Source: Pseudomonas brassicacearum
Lineage (GTDB): Bacteria > Pseudomonadota > Gammaproteobacteria > Pseudomonadales > Pseudomonadaceae
Reading direction: 5' to 3'
Assembly: GCF_009601685.2 (NCBI RefSeq)
Contig: NZ_CP045701.2
Span: 6,138,001 to 6,202,000 of the forward strand
Length of the DNA stretch: 64,000 nt
The position numbers and the translations under genes are program-made. Each line of letters starts with the position of its first letter. The stretch's first letter is position 1. Below the pieces are notes generated by a model. The model searched no databases, was not told where the DNA came from, and saw only the letters and a program-made list of their open reading frames with translations. Shown here piece by piece: positions 50,731 through 60,227 of this stretch.

Positions 50731-51998
50731 AGCTCAGCATTCTCGGCGCACGCGTGATCGATCCAGCCAGTGGCCTGGATCAAGTGACTGATATTCATAT
50801 CGATGCCTGCAAGATCGTCGCCCTTGGCGCAGCGCCGGCCGGTTTCGTCGCGGTCGAGACCCTCGACGCCCAAGGCCTGGTGGCCGCTCCCGGCCTGGTG
50901 GACCTGAACGTCGCCCTGCGCGAGCCGGGCTACAGCCGCAAAGGCAGTATCGTCAGCGAGACCCGGGCCGCCGCTGCCGGTGGCGTGACCAGCCTGTGCT
51001 GCCCGCCGCAGACCAAACCGGTGCTGGACACCTCGGCCGTGGCCGAACTGATCCTTGACCGCGCCCGCGAGGCCGGCAACACCAAGGTTTTCCCCATCGG
51101 CGCACTGAGCAAAGGCCTGGACGGCGAGCAACTGGCCGAGCTCATCGCCCTGCGTGACGCCGGTTGCGTGGCGTTCGGCAACGGCCTGAACAGTTTCCGC
51201 AACACCCGTACCCTGTGCCGTGCCCTGGAATACGCGGCGACCTTCGGCCTGACGGTGATCTTCAACTCCCAGGACCACGACCTGGCCGAAGGCGGCTTGG
51301 CCCACGAGGGCCCGACCGCCAGCTTCCTCGGCCTGCCGGGCATCCCGGAAACCGCCGAGACCGTGGCCCTGGCCCGGGACCTGCTGTTGGTCGAGCAAAG
51401 CGGCGTGCGCGCCCACTTCAGCCAGTTGACCAGTGCCCGCGGCGCGGCGCTGATCGCCCAGGCCCAGGCCCGCGGCCTGCCGGTGACCGCCGATGTGGCG
51501 CTCTACCAGTTGATCCTGACCGATGAAGCGCTGATCGATTTCAACAGCGTCTACCACGTCCAGCCGCCGCTGCGCACCCGCGCCGACCGCGATGGCTTGC
51601 GCGAGGCGGTGAAATCCGGGGTGATCTCGGCCATCTCCAGCCATCACCAACCCCACGAACGCGATGCCAAGCTGGCACCGTTTGGCGCCACCGAGCCGGG
51701 CATCAGCAGCGTCGAACTGCTGCTGCCGCTGGCCCTGACACTGGTGGAAGACGGTTTGCTGGACCTGCCGACCCTGCTGGCGCGCCTGAGCGCCGGTCCG
51801 GCCCAGGCACTGCAATTGCCGGCGGGGAAACTCGCGGTGGGCGCCGCGGCGGACCTGGTGCTGTTCGACCCTGCCACGTCCACCGTGGCCGGTGAAGCCT
51901 GGCGTTCCAAGGGTGACAACTGCCCGTTCCTCGGCCATAGCCTGCCGGGAGTGGTGCGTTACACCCTGATGGATGGGCGGATTACCCACCAGGCCTGA
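50727..51998 (+). CDS. pyrC': Dihydroorotase-like non-catalytic subunit PyrC'
   Basis: Structural partner of PyrB in the Pseudomonas ATCase complex. 423 residues in the amidohydrolase fold. The HxH zinc motif is replaced: [10 protein letters not shown] shows Asn61 and Ala63 where active enzymes have histidines, so it is predicted inactive, as known for this subunit. The start overlaps the pyrB stop. Catalytic pyrC must lie elsewhere in the genome. Confidence 0.95.
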   Translation: MKLSILGARVIDPASGLDQVTDIHIDACKIVALGAAPAGFVAVETLDAQGLVAAPGLVDLNVALREPGYSRKGSIVSETRAAAAGGVTSLCCPPQTKPVLDTSAVAELILDRAREAGNTKVFPIGALSKGLDGEQLAELIALRDAGCVAFGNGLNSFRNTRTLCRALEYAATFGLTVIFNSQDHDLAEGGLAHEGPTASFLGLPGIPETAETVALARDLLLVEQSGVRAHFSQLTSARGAALIAQAQARGLPVTADVALYQLILTDEALIDFNSVYHVQPPLRTRADRDGLREAVKSGVISAISSHHQPHERDAKLAPFGATEPGISSVELLLPLALTLVEDGLLDLPTLLARLSAGPAQALQLPAGKLAVGAAADLVLFDPATSTVAGEAWRSKGDNCPFLGHSLPGVVRYTLMDGRITHQA

Positions 51999-52013
51999 TA
52001 CCGCGCCGCGCCT

Positions 52014-52103
52014 ATCGCGAGCAAGCTCGCTCCCACAGGTGGATCTTTGGTGAACACATGATTTGTGAACATCTCGATCCAGTGTGGGAGCTTGCTCGCG
52101 ATG
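52014..52103. repeat. REP doublet after pyrC'
   Basis: ATCGCGAGCAAGCTCGCTCC (to CACAG) and the inverse TGTGGGAGCTTGCTCGCGAT, which has lost four bases in one arm (GCGA), in the convergent gap between pyrC' and the TM2 gene. Confidence 0.85.
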
Positions 52104-52117
52104 CAGGCGACCCGGTC

Positions 52118-52546
52118 TTACTGAAAAGCCCCACGCTTCTGCGCATTACGAATCGACACCTGATCGTTCAGCGTCCAGAAGTCATACAGCACCCCCAGGA
52201 AAAACACCCCGCCGGTCAGCAGGTAAAGGATCCCGCTGAGCCATTTGCCCTGGTACATGCGGTGTACGCCCAGCACCCCGAGAAACGTCAGAAGAATCCA
52301 CGCCACGCTGTATTCGATGGGCCCCGGGGTGAAACGCAGGTCCGCTTCGCGGTCCATGGCCGGAATCAGGAACAGGTCGATCAACCAGCCTATGCCCAGC
52401 AGGCCGAAGGTGAAGAACCAGATCGTGCCCGTGACCGGCTTGCCGTAATAGAAACGATGGGCCCCTGTGAACCCGAAAATCCACAGCAGATACCCAATGA
52501 CCTTGCTGTGGGTATCGCGGATTGCATCCTGCTGATAGCTGTTCAT
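52118..52546 (-). CDS. TM2-domain membrane protein
   Basis: A 142-residue membrane protein of unknown function with two TM2-like halves: VIGYLLWIFGFTGAHRFYYG...TFGLLGIGWLIDLFLIP and AWILLTFLGVLGVHRMYQGK...GVFFLGVLYDFWTLND. The GxHRFY/GVHRMY loops and the DLF/DFW endings are typical. Duplication of the motif within a single protein is visible. Confidence 0.88.
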   Translation of the reverse strand: MNSYQQDAIRDTHSKVIGYLLWIFGFTGAHRFYYGKPVTGTIWFFTFGLLGIGWLIDLFLIPAMDREADLRFTPGPIEYSVAWILLTFLGVLGVHRMYQGKWLSGILYLLTGGVFFLGVLYDFWTLNDQVSIRNAQKRGAFQ

Positions 52547-52795
52547 GAATGGCCTCTTTTGCCTCGATAGATAAATTTTTTCTGACTTTTTGTGACTTTT
52601 TCGTGTCTGGCCGACAAACGGTTCTCGGCGCCCCGAACCGACGAAAGCCCCGTGGCATAGGGGTTCTGTCGGACAATCCGGTCAATTTGTCGCATTTTGC
52701 TGGTTTTTGCGCGGCGTTTCGAATCGACAAACGGCCTCGGAATGGCAAAAAAAGCTGTTATAAAGTTGCGCGCCAACCTTTAAGAGCCCTGCCTA

Positions 52796-53407
52796 ATGCG
52801 TCCATTTTTCAAGACATGGCTAACCCTCTGCCTATTATTGCCACTGGCCGCCCACGCCACCAATCGTGAGCAACGTCTTCCCAACGTCAACGGCTATACC
52901 CCGAAATCCCATGTTTCTGCTTCCTTGAGCAAGAACAAGCCAAGCGCCCAGCGCGTGAGCACGGCCAACAGCAAGCTGGTCCCGCCGATGGCGACCAAAA
53001 CGAGCAGCAATGTGTTGAGTCGCGCCGTGAATGTACTCGGCACACCTTACCGTTGGGGCGGCAGTAGCCCAAGTAAAGGTTTCGATTGCAGCGGGCTGGT
53101 GAAATACGCCTTCAACGACGCCACCTTCGACCTGCCGCGCACCTCCAACGCCATGGCCACCGGTCATGGCGAGAAAGTCGAGCGCAAGGATCTCAAGCCA
53201 GGCGACCTGATCTTCTTCAAGCTCAGGAGCCGCCGGGTCAACCACGTGGCCATCTACCTGGGCAACGACCGCTTCATCCACGCCCCGCGCCGTGGCAAGT
53301 CGGTGAGCATCGATACCTTGAACAAGCCGTATTGGAACAGTCATTACGTGATAGCCAAGCGCGTGCTGCCCAAAGAGCCGGGGGCGATGCGCGTGGTTCA
53401 GCGCTGA
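52796..53407 (+). CDS. NlpC/P60-family peptidoglycan peptidase (C40)
   Basis: A 203-residue exported cysteine peptidase likely cutting cell-wall peptides. A signal peptide (MRPFFKTWLTLCLLLPLAAH) is followed by a low-complexity linker and the C40 domain from about residue 72: catalytic Cys in GFDCSGLVKYAF, His in RRVNHVAIYLGNDRFIHAPR. No lipobox is visible. A TATAAA element at about 52758-52763 could be the -10 box, about 30 nt before the ATG; the rest of the 249-nt gap shows nothing else. Confidence 0.93.
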   Translation: MRPFFKTWLTLCLLLPLAAHATNREQRLPNVNGYTPKSHVSASLSKNKPSAQRVSTANSKLVPPMATKTSSNVLSRAVNVLGTPYRWGGSSPSKGFDCSGLVKYAFNDATFDLPRTSNAMATGHGEKVERKDLKPGDLIFFKLRSRRVNHVAIYLGNDRFIHAPRRGKSVSIDTLNKPYWNSHYVIAKRVLPKEPGAMRVVQR

Positions 53408-53438
53408 AGAGCGCATGGCCTTTAGCTAGGTTGCACTT

Positions 53439-53540
53439 GTAGGAGCTGCCGAAGGCTGCGATCTTTTGATCCTGATCTTTCGCTCTCGACTCAATCGGCA
53501 GTGGAAAGATCGCAGCCTCGTTGCACTCGACAGCTCCTAC
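53439..53540. repeat. Long hairpin repeat between the peptidase gene and pilT
   Basis: GTAGGAGCTGCCGAAGGCTG (to CGATCTTTTGATC) opens it, GATCGCAGCCTCGTTGCACT (to CGACAGCTCCTAC) closes it; arms are imperfect (GCCGAAG against TCGAGTGCAACGAG). Confidence 0.85.
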
Positions 53541-53566
53541 AGGGACTGCCGCCTCCCTGTTCCTGC

Positions 53567-54601
53567 TTAGAAGTTATCCGGCGTACGCGCCCGCTCCCGC
53601 GCATGCTCGCGGCTGATCAGCCCCTTGTTCACCAAGTCCTTCAGGCACATGTCCAGCGTCTGCATCCCCAGCGAGCCGCCGGTCTGGATGGCCGAGTACA
53701 TCTGCGCCACCTTGTCTTCACGGATCAGGTTCCGAATGGCCGCGGTGCCCAGCATGATTTCATGCGCCGCGATCCGGCCGCCGCCGATCTTCTTGACCAG
53801 CGTTTGGGAAATCACCGCCTGCAACGATTCCGACAACATCGAGCGAACCATGGACTTCTCGTCACCGGGGAACACGTCCACCACCCGGTCAATCGTCTTG
53901 GCCGCCGACGTGGTGTGCAGGGTGCCGAATACCAGGTGCCCGGTTTCGGCGGCGGTCAGCGCCAGGCGAATGGTCTCCAGGTCGCGCATCTCCCCCACCA
54001 GGATCACGTCCGGGTCCTCCCGCAGGGCCGAACGCAGGGCCGTGGAGAAACCCTGGGTGTCGCGGTGCACCTCGCGCTGGTTGATCAGGCATTTGCGCGG
54101 TTCGTGAACGAATTCGATAGGGTCTTCGATCGTGAGGATGTGATGGTGCTTGTGGCTGTTCAGGTAATCGATCATGGCCGCCAGGGTGGTGGACTTGCCT
54201 GAACCGGTCGGCCCGGTCACCAACACCAGCCCGCGAGGGGCCTCGGTCACTTTGCGAAACACCTCGCCCATCCCCAGGTCTTCCATGGTCAGGACTTTCG
54301 ACGGAATGGTGCGGAACACCGCCCCCGCACCGCGATCCTGGTTGAAGGCGTTGACCCGAAACCGCGCGACGCCCGGTACGTCGAAGGAAAAATCGGTCTC
54401 CAGAAACTTTTCGTAATCTACGCGTTGCCGGTCGTTCATGATGTCGTAGATCAGTTCATGAACCTGCTTGTGGTCCAGTGCCGGCAGGTTGATGCGCCTG
54501 ACATCGCCATCGACGCGGATCATCGGTGGCAGCCCGGCGGACAGGTGCAGGTCCGACGCGCCCTGCTTGGCGCTGAACGCCAGTAACTCAGTGATATCCA
54601 T
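53567..54601 (-). CDS. pilT: Type IV pilus retraction ATPase PilT
   Basis: Hexameric ATPase that powers pilus retraction and twitching. 344 residues, family length; Walker A GPTGSGKSTTLAAM, Asp box ILTIEDPIEFVH, Walker B VGEMRDLETIRLAL, and the PilT C-terminal AIRNLIREDK motif. Divergent from yggS with only 53 nt between starts. pilU, normally just downstream, is absent; a hairpin repeat follows instead. Confidence 0.97.
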   Translation of the reverse strand: MDITELLAFSAKQGASDLHLSAGLPPMIRVDGDVRRINLPALDHKQVHELIYDIMNDRQRVDYEKFLETDFSFDVPGVARFRVNAFNQDRGAGAVFRTIPSKVLTMEDLGMGEVFRKVTEAPRGLVLVTGPTGSGKSTTLAAMIDYLNSHKHHHILTIEDPIEFVHEPRKCLINQREVHRDTQGFSTALRSALREDPDVILVGEMRDLETIRLALTAAETGHLVFGTLHTTSAAKTIDRVVDVFPGDEKSMVRSMLSESLQAVISQTLVKKIGGGRIAAHEIMLGTAAIRNLIREDKVAQMYSAIQTGGSLGMQTLDMCLKDLVNKGLISREHARERARTPDNF

Positions 54602-54654
54602 AGCGCTCCTCAATTCCAGTAGAATGCCGCGAACCTCACCGCTGGCGCTTCCTT

Positions 54655-55341
54655 ATGTCCACGATAGCAGACAACATCGCTCAGGTTAGTTCGCGCATCC
54701 GCGCTGCGGAGCAGGCCGCCCAGCGTGCCGAACACAGTGTCCAACTGCTGGCCGTGAGCAAGACCAAGCCCGTCCAGGCCCTGCGCGAAGCCTATGCCGC
54801 CGGCCTGCGGGACTTCGGCGAGAACTACCTGCAAGAAGCCTTGGGCAAACAGCTCGAACTGACCGACCTGCCCTTGATCTGGCACTTCATCGGCCCCATT
54901 CAATCGAACAAGACGCGCGCTATCGCCGAACATTTCGACTGGGTGCATTCCGTGGATCGCTTGAAAATTGCACAGCGTCTGTCCGAGCAGCGTCCGGCCG
55001 ACCTGCCACCGCTGAACATCTGCATTCAGGTCAACGTCAGCGGTGAAGCCAGCAAATCCGGCTGTACCCCAGCGGACCTGCCCGCCCTGGCCAGCGCCAT
55101 CAGCGCCCTGCCCCGCCTGAAACTGCGCGGGTTGATGGCGATTCCCGAACCCACCGAAGACCGCGCCGCCCAGGATGCTGCCTTCGCCGCTGTCCAACGC
55201 CTGCAAGCCAGCCTGGCGCTGCCGCTGGACACCCTTTCCATGGGCATGAGCCACGACCTTGAGTCGGCCATTGCCCAGGGCGCCACCTGGGTGCGCATCG
55301 GTACAGCCCTGTTTGGTGCCCGCGACTACGGTCAATCCTGA
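54655..55341 (+). CDS. yggS: YggS/PROSC-family PLP-homeostasis protein
   Basis: PLP-binding protein without known enzymatic activity, involved in vitamin B6 and amino-acid homeostasis. 228 residues, TIM-barrel; PLP lysine in LLAVSKTKPVQ, then WHFIGPIQSNKTRAI and LSMGMSHDLESAIAQGATWVRIGTALFG. It begins the yggS-proC-yggT-yggU unit. Confidence 0.96.
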   Translation: MSTIADNIAQVSSRIRAAEQAAQRAEHSVQLLAVSKTKPVQALREAYAAGLRDFGENYLQEALGKQLELTDLPLIWHFIGPIQSNKTRAIAEHFDWVHSVDRLKIAQRLSEQRPADLPPLNICIQVNVSGEASKSGCTPADLPALASAISALPRLKLRGLMAIPEPTEDRAAQDAAFAAVQRLQASLALPLDTLSMGMSHDLESAIAQGATWVRIGTALFGARDYGQS

Positions 55342-55376
55342 AACATGGCCGACTCATCTCTTTATAAGGACCTGTC

Positions 55377-56195
55377 ATGAGCAACATGCGTATTGCCTTC
55401 ATCGGCGCCGGCAACATGGCCGCCAGCCTGATCGGCGGCCTGCGGGCCAAGGGCCTGGACGCTTCCCTGATCCGCGCCAGCGATCCGGGCGAAGCGACCC
55501 GCACCCGGGTGAGCGCCGAGCACGGCATCGAAACCTTCGCCGACAACGCCCAGGCCATCGACGGCGCGGACGTCATCGTGCTGGCGGTCAAGCCGCAGGC
55601 GATGAAAACCGTCTGCCAAGCCCTGCGCCCAAGCCTCAAGCCCCATCAACTGGTGGTGTCGATTGCCGCCGGCATTACTTGCGCCAGCATGAACAACTGG
55701 CTCGGCGAGCAGCCCATCGTACGCTGCATGCCCAACACCCCGGCGCTGCTACGCCAGGGCGTCAGCGGCCTGTTCGCCACTTCCCAAGTGTCCACCGCAC
55801 AACGCCAGCAGGCCGAGGAGCTGCTGTCGGCTGTCGGCCTGGCACTGTGGCTGGACACCGAACAGCAACTGGACGCCGTCACCGCGGTCTCCGGCTCGGG
55901 CCCCGCGTACTTCTTCCTGCTGATCGAAGCCATGACCGCCGCCGGCGAGAAACTCGGCCTGCCCCGGGAAACCGCCGCTCAGCTGACCTTGCAGACCGCA
56001 CTGGGCGCCGCGCACATGGCGGTGTCCAGCGACGTCGATGCGGCCGAACTGCGCCGCCGTGTGACCTCGCCGGCCGGCACCACCGAAGCGGCCATCAAAT
56101 CGTTCCAGGCCGGGGGCTTCGAAGCCCTGGTGGAAAAAGCACTCGGCGCCGCCGCGCACCGCTCGGCCGAAATGGCCGAACAACTGGGCCAATAA
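55377..56195 (+). CDS. proC: Pyrroline-5-carboxylate reductase
   Basis: Last step of proline synthesis. 272 residues; N-terminal NAD(P) motif AFIGAGNMAASLIGGL, then AVKPQAM, and the catalytic helix AVSGSGPAYFFLLIEAM. 35 nt after yggS. Confidence 0.97.
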   Translation: MSNMRIAFIGAGNMAASLIGGLRAKGLDASLIRASDPGEATRTRVSAEHGIETFADNAQAIDGADVIVLAVKPQAMKTVCQALRPSLKPHQLVVSIAAGITCASMNNWLGEQPIVRCMPNTPALLRQGVSGLFATSQVSTAQRQQAEELLSAVGLALWLDTEQQLDAVTAVSGSGPAYFFLLIEAMTAAGEKLGLPRETAAQLTLQTALGAAHMAVSSDVDAAELRRRVTSPAGTTEAAIKSFQAGGFEALVEKALGAAAHRSAEMAEQLGQ

Positions 56196-56205
56196 GGAGT
56201 CATTC

Positions 56206-56796
56206 ATGATTGGATTGAACACTGCAGCGGTGTACGTGCTGCAAACCCTCGGCAGCCTGTACCTGCTGATCGTGCTGCTGCGCTTCGTGCTGCAACTGGT
56301 GCGCGCCAACTTCTACAACCCGCTGTGCCAGTTCATCGTCAAGGCCACCCAGCCACTGCTCAAGCCGCTGCGTCGGATCATCCCGAGCCTGTTCGGCCTG
56401 GACATGTCGTCGCTGGTCCTGGCTATCCTCGTGCAACTGGCGCTGATGGCCCTGACCCTGCTGCTGACCTACGGCACCACCGGCAACCCGCTGCAACTGC
56501 TGATCTGGTCGATCATTGGCGTGACCGCGCTGTTCCTGAAGATTTTCTTCTTCGCCCTGATCATCAGCGTGATCCTGTCGTGGGTCGCACCGGGCAGTCA
56601 CAACCCGGGCGCCGAACTGGTGAACCAGATCTGCGAGCCGGCCCTGGCGCCGTTCCGCCGTATCCTGCCGAACCTCGGCGGCCTGGATATCTCGCCGATC
56701 CTGGCATTCATGGTGCTCAAGCTGATCGACATGCTGGTGATCAACAACCTGGCGGCGATGACCATGATGCCGGAAATCCTGCGCCTGCTGATCTGA
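56206..56796 (+). CDS. YggT-family membrane protein
   Basis: A 196-residue inner-membrane protein with two YGGT repeats (LYLLIVLLRFVLQLVRANFY NPL in the first; IISVILSWVAPGSHNPGAEL in the second). Function unproven; linked to membrane osmotic or division roles in other bacteria. 10 nt after proC. Confidence 0.93.
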   Translation: MIGLNTAAVYVLQTLGSLYLLIVLLRFVLQLVRANFYNPLCQFIVKATQPLLKPLRRIIPSLFGLDMSSLVLAILVQLALMALTLLLTYGTTGNPLQLLIWSIIGVTALFLKIFFFALIISVILSWVAPGSHNPGAELVNQICEPALAPFRRILPNLGGLDISPILAFMVLKLIDMLVINNLAAMTMMPEILRLLI

Positions 56797-56801
56797 CCCA
56801 C

Positions 56802-57095
56802 GTGAGCTACTTTCGCTGGGATGGCGACGACCTGATCCTGGAGTGTCACCTGCAACCGGCAGCCCGCAGCGATGATTTCGCCGGGCTGCACGGTGACCGC
56901 CTGAAGATCCGCCTCACCGCCCCGCCGGTCGAGGGCAAGGCCAACGCATACTTGATGGCGTTCCTGGCCAAGGCGTTTGGCGTGTCCAAGAGCCAGGTCA
57001 GCCTGGTCAGCGGCGAATTGAACCGGCAGAAACGGGTGCGCATCCATTCGCCGAAGAAACTGCCGGAGTTGCCGGGCCTCGCCCGGCCCACCTGA
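56802..57095 (+). CDS. YggU/DUF167-family protein
   Basis: A 97-residue protein starting at GTG 56802, 5 nt after yggT. Conserved core LKIRLTAPPVEGKANAYLMA followed by FLAKAFGVSKSQVSLVSGEL and RQKRVRI is diagnostic. Function unknown. The longer open frame upstream merely shadows yggT. Confidence 0.92.
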   Translation: MSYFRWDGDDLILECHLQPAARSDDFAGLHGDRLKIRLTAPPVEGKANAYLMAFLAKAFGVSKSQVSLVSGELNRQKRVRIHSPKKLPELPGLARPT

Positions 57096-57125
57096 TCCGG
57101 CTTGGATCGGGGGCATGGTTAACCC

Positions 57126-57314
57126 TGTGGCGAGGGAGCTTGCTCCCGCTGGGAGGCGCCTGCAGGAGCTGCCGGAGGCTGCGATCTTTTGATCTTGATC
57201 TGTTGTGCGTTCGCTCACGACTCAATTGCCTGGGGAAAGATCGCAGCCTCGTTGCACTCGACAGCTCCTACAGGGCCGCTTCGCGCCCCAGCAGGAGCAA
57301 GCTCCCTCGCCACA
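57126..57314. repeat. Hairpin repeat nested inside a REP doublet
   Basis: The 310-nt gap from 57096 to 57405 carries outer REP arms TGTGGCGAGGGAGCTTGCTC and GAGCAAGCTCCCTCGCCACA at about 57126 and 57295, enclosing a GTAGGAGCTG-type hairpin at 57161-57271 (GATCTTTTGATCTTG in the loop). The remaining about 90 nt before metX show no other clear element. Confidence 0.88.
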
Positions 57315-57405
57315 AAAACAACGGCGGACAATCAGCCGCGCCTTTGCTTGCCGCCCGCCACAGCGGTCTTTAGACTTACGCCTCATTTCAACGCGAGCAG
57401 GGTCG

Positions 57406-58545
57406 ATGCCAGCTGCCTTTCCCCCCGATTCCGTTGGTCTGGTGACGCCGCAAATGGCGCATTTCAGCGAGCCCCTGGCCCTGGCCTGCGGCCGTTCGTT
57501 GCCAGCCTATGACCTGATCTACGAAACCTACGGCACCCTCAATGCCACGGCGAGCAATGCCGTGCTGATTTGCCACGCCTTGTCGGGGCATCACCACGCC
57601 GCCGGCTACCACAGCATCGACGACCGCAAGCCCGGCTGGTGGGACAGTTGCATCGGCCCGGGCAAGCCCATCGACACCAGCAAGTTCTTCGTGGTCAGCC
57701 TGAACAACCTGGGCGGCTGCAACGGCTCCACCGGCCCCAGCAGCCTCAACCCGGACACCGGCAGACCCTTCGGCGCCGATTTCCCGGTGCTGACCGTGGA
57801 GGACTGGGTCCACAGCCAGGCACGCCTGGCCGATCGCCTCGGTATCGGCCAGTGGGCAGCCGTGATCGGCGGCAGCCTGGGGGGCATGCAAGCCCTGCAG
57901 TGGACCATCACCTACCCGGACCGCGTGCGCCACTGCCTGGCAATCGCCTCGGCGCCCAAGCTGTCGGCGCAGAACATCGCCTTCAACGAAGTGGCACGCC
58001 AGGCGATCCTCACCGACCCCGACTTCCACGGCGGCTCGTTCCAGGAGCACGGCGTGATCCCCAAGCGCGGGCTGATGCTGGCGCGGATGGTCGGGCACAT
58101 CACCTACCTGTCCGACGACTCCATGGGCGAGAAATTCGGCCGCGGCCTCAAGAGCGAAAAGCTCAACTACGACTTCCACAGCGTCGAGTTCCAGGTCGAG
58201 AGCTACCTGCGTTATCAGGGCGAGGAGTTCTCCGGGCGTTTCGACGCCAACACGTACCTGTTGATGACCAAGGCACTGGACTACTTCGATCCGGCGGCGA
58301 ACTTCGACGATAACCTGGCGAAAACCTTCGCCAATGCCACCGCCAAGTTCTGCGTGATGTCGTTCACCACCGACTGGCGCTTCTCCCCGGCGCGCTCGCG
58401 CGAGCTGGTGGACGCGCTGATGGCCGCGCGCAAGGACGTCTGCTACCTGGAAATCGACGCGCCCCAGGGTCACGACGCCTTTTTGATCCCGATCCCGCGC
58501 TACCTGCAGGCGTTCGGCAACTACATGAACCGTATAACGCTGTGA
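57406..58545 (+). CDS. metX: Homoserine O-acyltransferase MetX
   Basis: Activates homoserine for methionine synthesis. 379 residues, alpha/beta hydrolase: nucleophile S157 in [13 protein letters not shown], acid in TTDWRFSP and histidine in [12 protein letters not shown]. Pseudomonas MetX proteins have been reported to prefer succinyl-CoA over acetyl-CoA (MetXS), so I leave the acyl donor open. The ATG at 57406 begins the family start [13 protein letters not shown]; the frame runs upstream into a repeat. Confidence 0.95.
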   Translation: MPAAFPPDSVGLVTPQMAHFSEPLALACGRSLPAYDLIYETYGTLNATASNAVLICHALSGHHHAAGYHSIDDRKPGWWDSCIGPGKPIDTSKFFVVSLNNLGGCNGSTGPSSLNPDTGRPFGADFPVLTVEDWVHSQARLADRLGIGQWAAVIGGSLGGMQALQWTITYPDRVRHCLAIASAPKLSAQNIAFNEVARQAILTDPDFHGGSFQEHGVIPKRGLMLARMVGHITYLSDDSMGEKFGRGLKSEKLNYDFHSVEFQVESYLRYQGEEFSGRFDANTYLLMTKALDYFDPAANFDDNLAKTFANATAKFCVMSFTTDWRFSPARSRELVDALMAARKDVCYLEIDAPQGHDAFLIPIPRYLQAFGNYMNRITL

Positions 58546-58552
58546 GGACGCC

Positions 58553-59173
58553 ATGAGAGCCGATCTGGACATCATCCAGGAATGGATCCCCGCCGGCAGC
58601 CGCGTGCTCGACCTGGGCTGCGGCAACGGCGAACTGCTGACCTGGCTGCGGGACAACAAGCAAGTCAGCGGCTACGGCCTGGAAAACGACCCGGACAACA
58701 TCGCCGAGTGCGTTGCCAAGGGCATCAACGTCATCGAGCAGGACCTGGACAAGGGCCTGGGCAATTTTGCCAGCAACAGCTTCGACATCGTGGTCATGAC
58801 CCAGGCGCTGCAAGCGGTGCACTACCCGGACAAGATCCTCGACGAAATGCTGCGGGTCGGACGCCAGTGCATCATCACCTTCCCCAACTTCGGCCACTGG
58901 CGTTGCCGCTGGTACCTGGCGAGCAAGGGTCGCATGCCCGTTTCGGAGTTCTTGCCCTACACCTGGTACAACACGCCGAACATCCACTTCTGCACCTTCG
59001 AGGATTTCGAAGCGCTGTGCCGCGAGCGTCAAGCCAAGGTCATCGATCGCCTGGCCGTGGACCAACAGCACCGCCACGGGTGGGCCAGCAAGCTATGGCC
59101 TAATCTGTTAGGTGAGATAGGCATCTATCGGGTCAGCAGCCCAGGCCTTAACGATCATCAGGTCGCGGTCTGA
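58553..59173 (+). CDS. metW: Methionine biosynthesis protein MetW
   Basis: Methyltransferase-fold partner of MetX needed for methionine synthesis in many proteobacteria. 206 residues with SAM motif RVLDLGCGNGELLTWL and QALQAVHYPDKILDEMLRVG. The start is 7 nt after metX. Confidence 0.95.
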   Translation: MRADLDIIQEWIPAGSRVLDLGCGNGELLTWLRDNKQVSGYGLENDPDNIAECVAKGINVIEQDLDKGLGNFASNSFDIVVMTQALQAVHYPDKILDEMLRVGRQCIITFPNFGHWRCRWYLASKGRMPVSEFLPYTWYNTPNIHFCTFEDFEALCRERQAKVIDRLAVDQQHRHGWASKLWPNLLGEIGIYRVSSPGLNDHQVAV

Positions 59174-59199
59174 GCCCCGGCCTTACCCAGGAGCACGAC

Positions 59200-59634
59200 A
59201 TGAAACGTCTAGCGTTGTTTCTCATCACCGCTTGCCTGAGCGTTGGCGCCATGGCCGCCGACGCTATCAAGGGTGAGCGCAAGGAAGTGTTCGGTGATAT
59301 CACCGTGCACTACAACACCTTCAACTCCACCTTCCTGACACCGGACATCGCCAAGGGCGCCGATCTGATTCGCAGCAAGCAACAAGGTGTGATCAACGTC
59401 TCGGTGCTCAAGGATGGCAAACCCTTGATGGCCCAGGTCAGCGGCACTGTGAAAGACCTCACCAGCCAGAGCATCCCGCTGCAATTCAAGCAGGTGACCG
59501 AGCAAGGCGCGATCTACTACATCGCCCAGTACCCGGTGCCCCAGCAGGAAACCCGTACCTTCGAGATCAAGGTGCAGACCGGCGACAAGATCAACACCAT
59601 CAATTTCAACCAGGAACTGTTCCCGGGCCAATGA
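59200..59634 (+). CDS. DUF4426 periplasmic protein
   Basis: A 144-residue exported protein: signal peptide [19 protein letters not shown], then a beta-rich domain ([32 protein letters not shown]). Function unknown; standing between metW and rdgB is its usual place in Pseudomonas. Its stop overlaps the rdgB ATG by 4 nt. Confidence 0.9.
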   Translation: MKRLALFLITACLSVGAMAADAIKGERKEVFGDITVHYNTFNSTFLTPDIAKGADLIRSKQQGVINVSVLKDGKPLMAQVSGTVKDLTSQSIPLQFKQVTEQGAIYYIAQYPVPQQETRTFEIKVQTGDKINTINFNQELFPGQ

Positions 59635-60227
59635 TCAATTTCACCCAACTCGTACTGGCCAGCCACAACGCCGGCAAACTCAAGGAACTGCAAGCCATGC
59701 TCGGCGGGTCGGTGCAGCTGCGCTCGATTGGCGAGTTCAGCCAGGTGGAACCGCAAGAGACCGGCCTGTCGTTCGTCGAGAACGCCATTCTCAAGGCCCG
59801 CAATGCCGCACGCATCTCGGGCCTGCCAGCGCTGGCCGACGATTCCGGGCTGGCCGTGGACTTCCTGGGCGGCGCGCCCGGCATTTATTCGGCCCGCTAT
59901 GCCGACGGCAAAGGTGACGCGGCGAACAATGCCAAGCTGCTCGACGCCCTCAAGGACGTGCCCGAAGCTGAGCGCGGCGCGCAGTTCGTTTGTGTGCTGG
60001 CCCTGGTACGCCATGCCGATGATCCATTGCCGATCCTCTGCGAAGGCCTGTGGCACGGGCGCATTCTCACCGAAGCCAGCGGCGAGCACGGTTTCGGCTA
60101 TGACCCGTTGTTCTGGGTGCCGGAACGCAATTGCTCCAGCGCCGAGCTGGGGCCGGTGGAAAAGAACCAACTGAGCCACCGCGCCCGTGCGATGGCCCTG
60201 CTGCGTCAACGCCTGGGCCTGCAATGA
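59631..60227 (+). CDS. rdgB: Non-canonical purine NTP pyrophosphatase
   Basis: Removes ITP, dITP and XTP from the nucleotide pool. 198 residues; [36 protein letters not shown] and [11 protein letters not shown] are family motifs. Overlaps both neighbours. Confidence 0.97.
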   Translation: MINFTQLVLASHNAGKLKELQAMLGGSVQLRSIGEFSQVEPQETGLSFVENAILKARNAARISGLPALADDSGLAVDFLGGAPGIYSARYADGKGDAANNAKLLDALKDVPEAERGAQFVCVLALVRHADDPLPILCEGLWHGRILTEASGEHGFGYDPLFWVPERNCSSAELGPVEKNQLSHRARAMALLRQRLGLQ

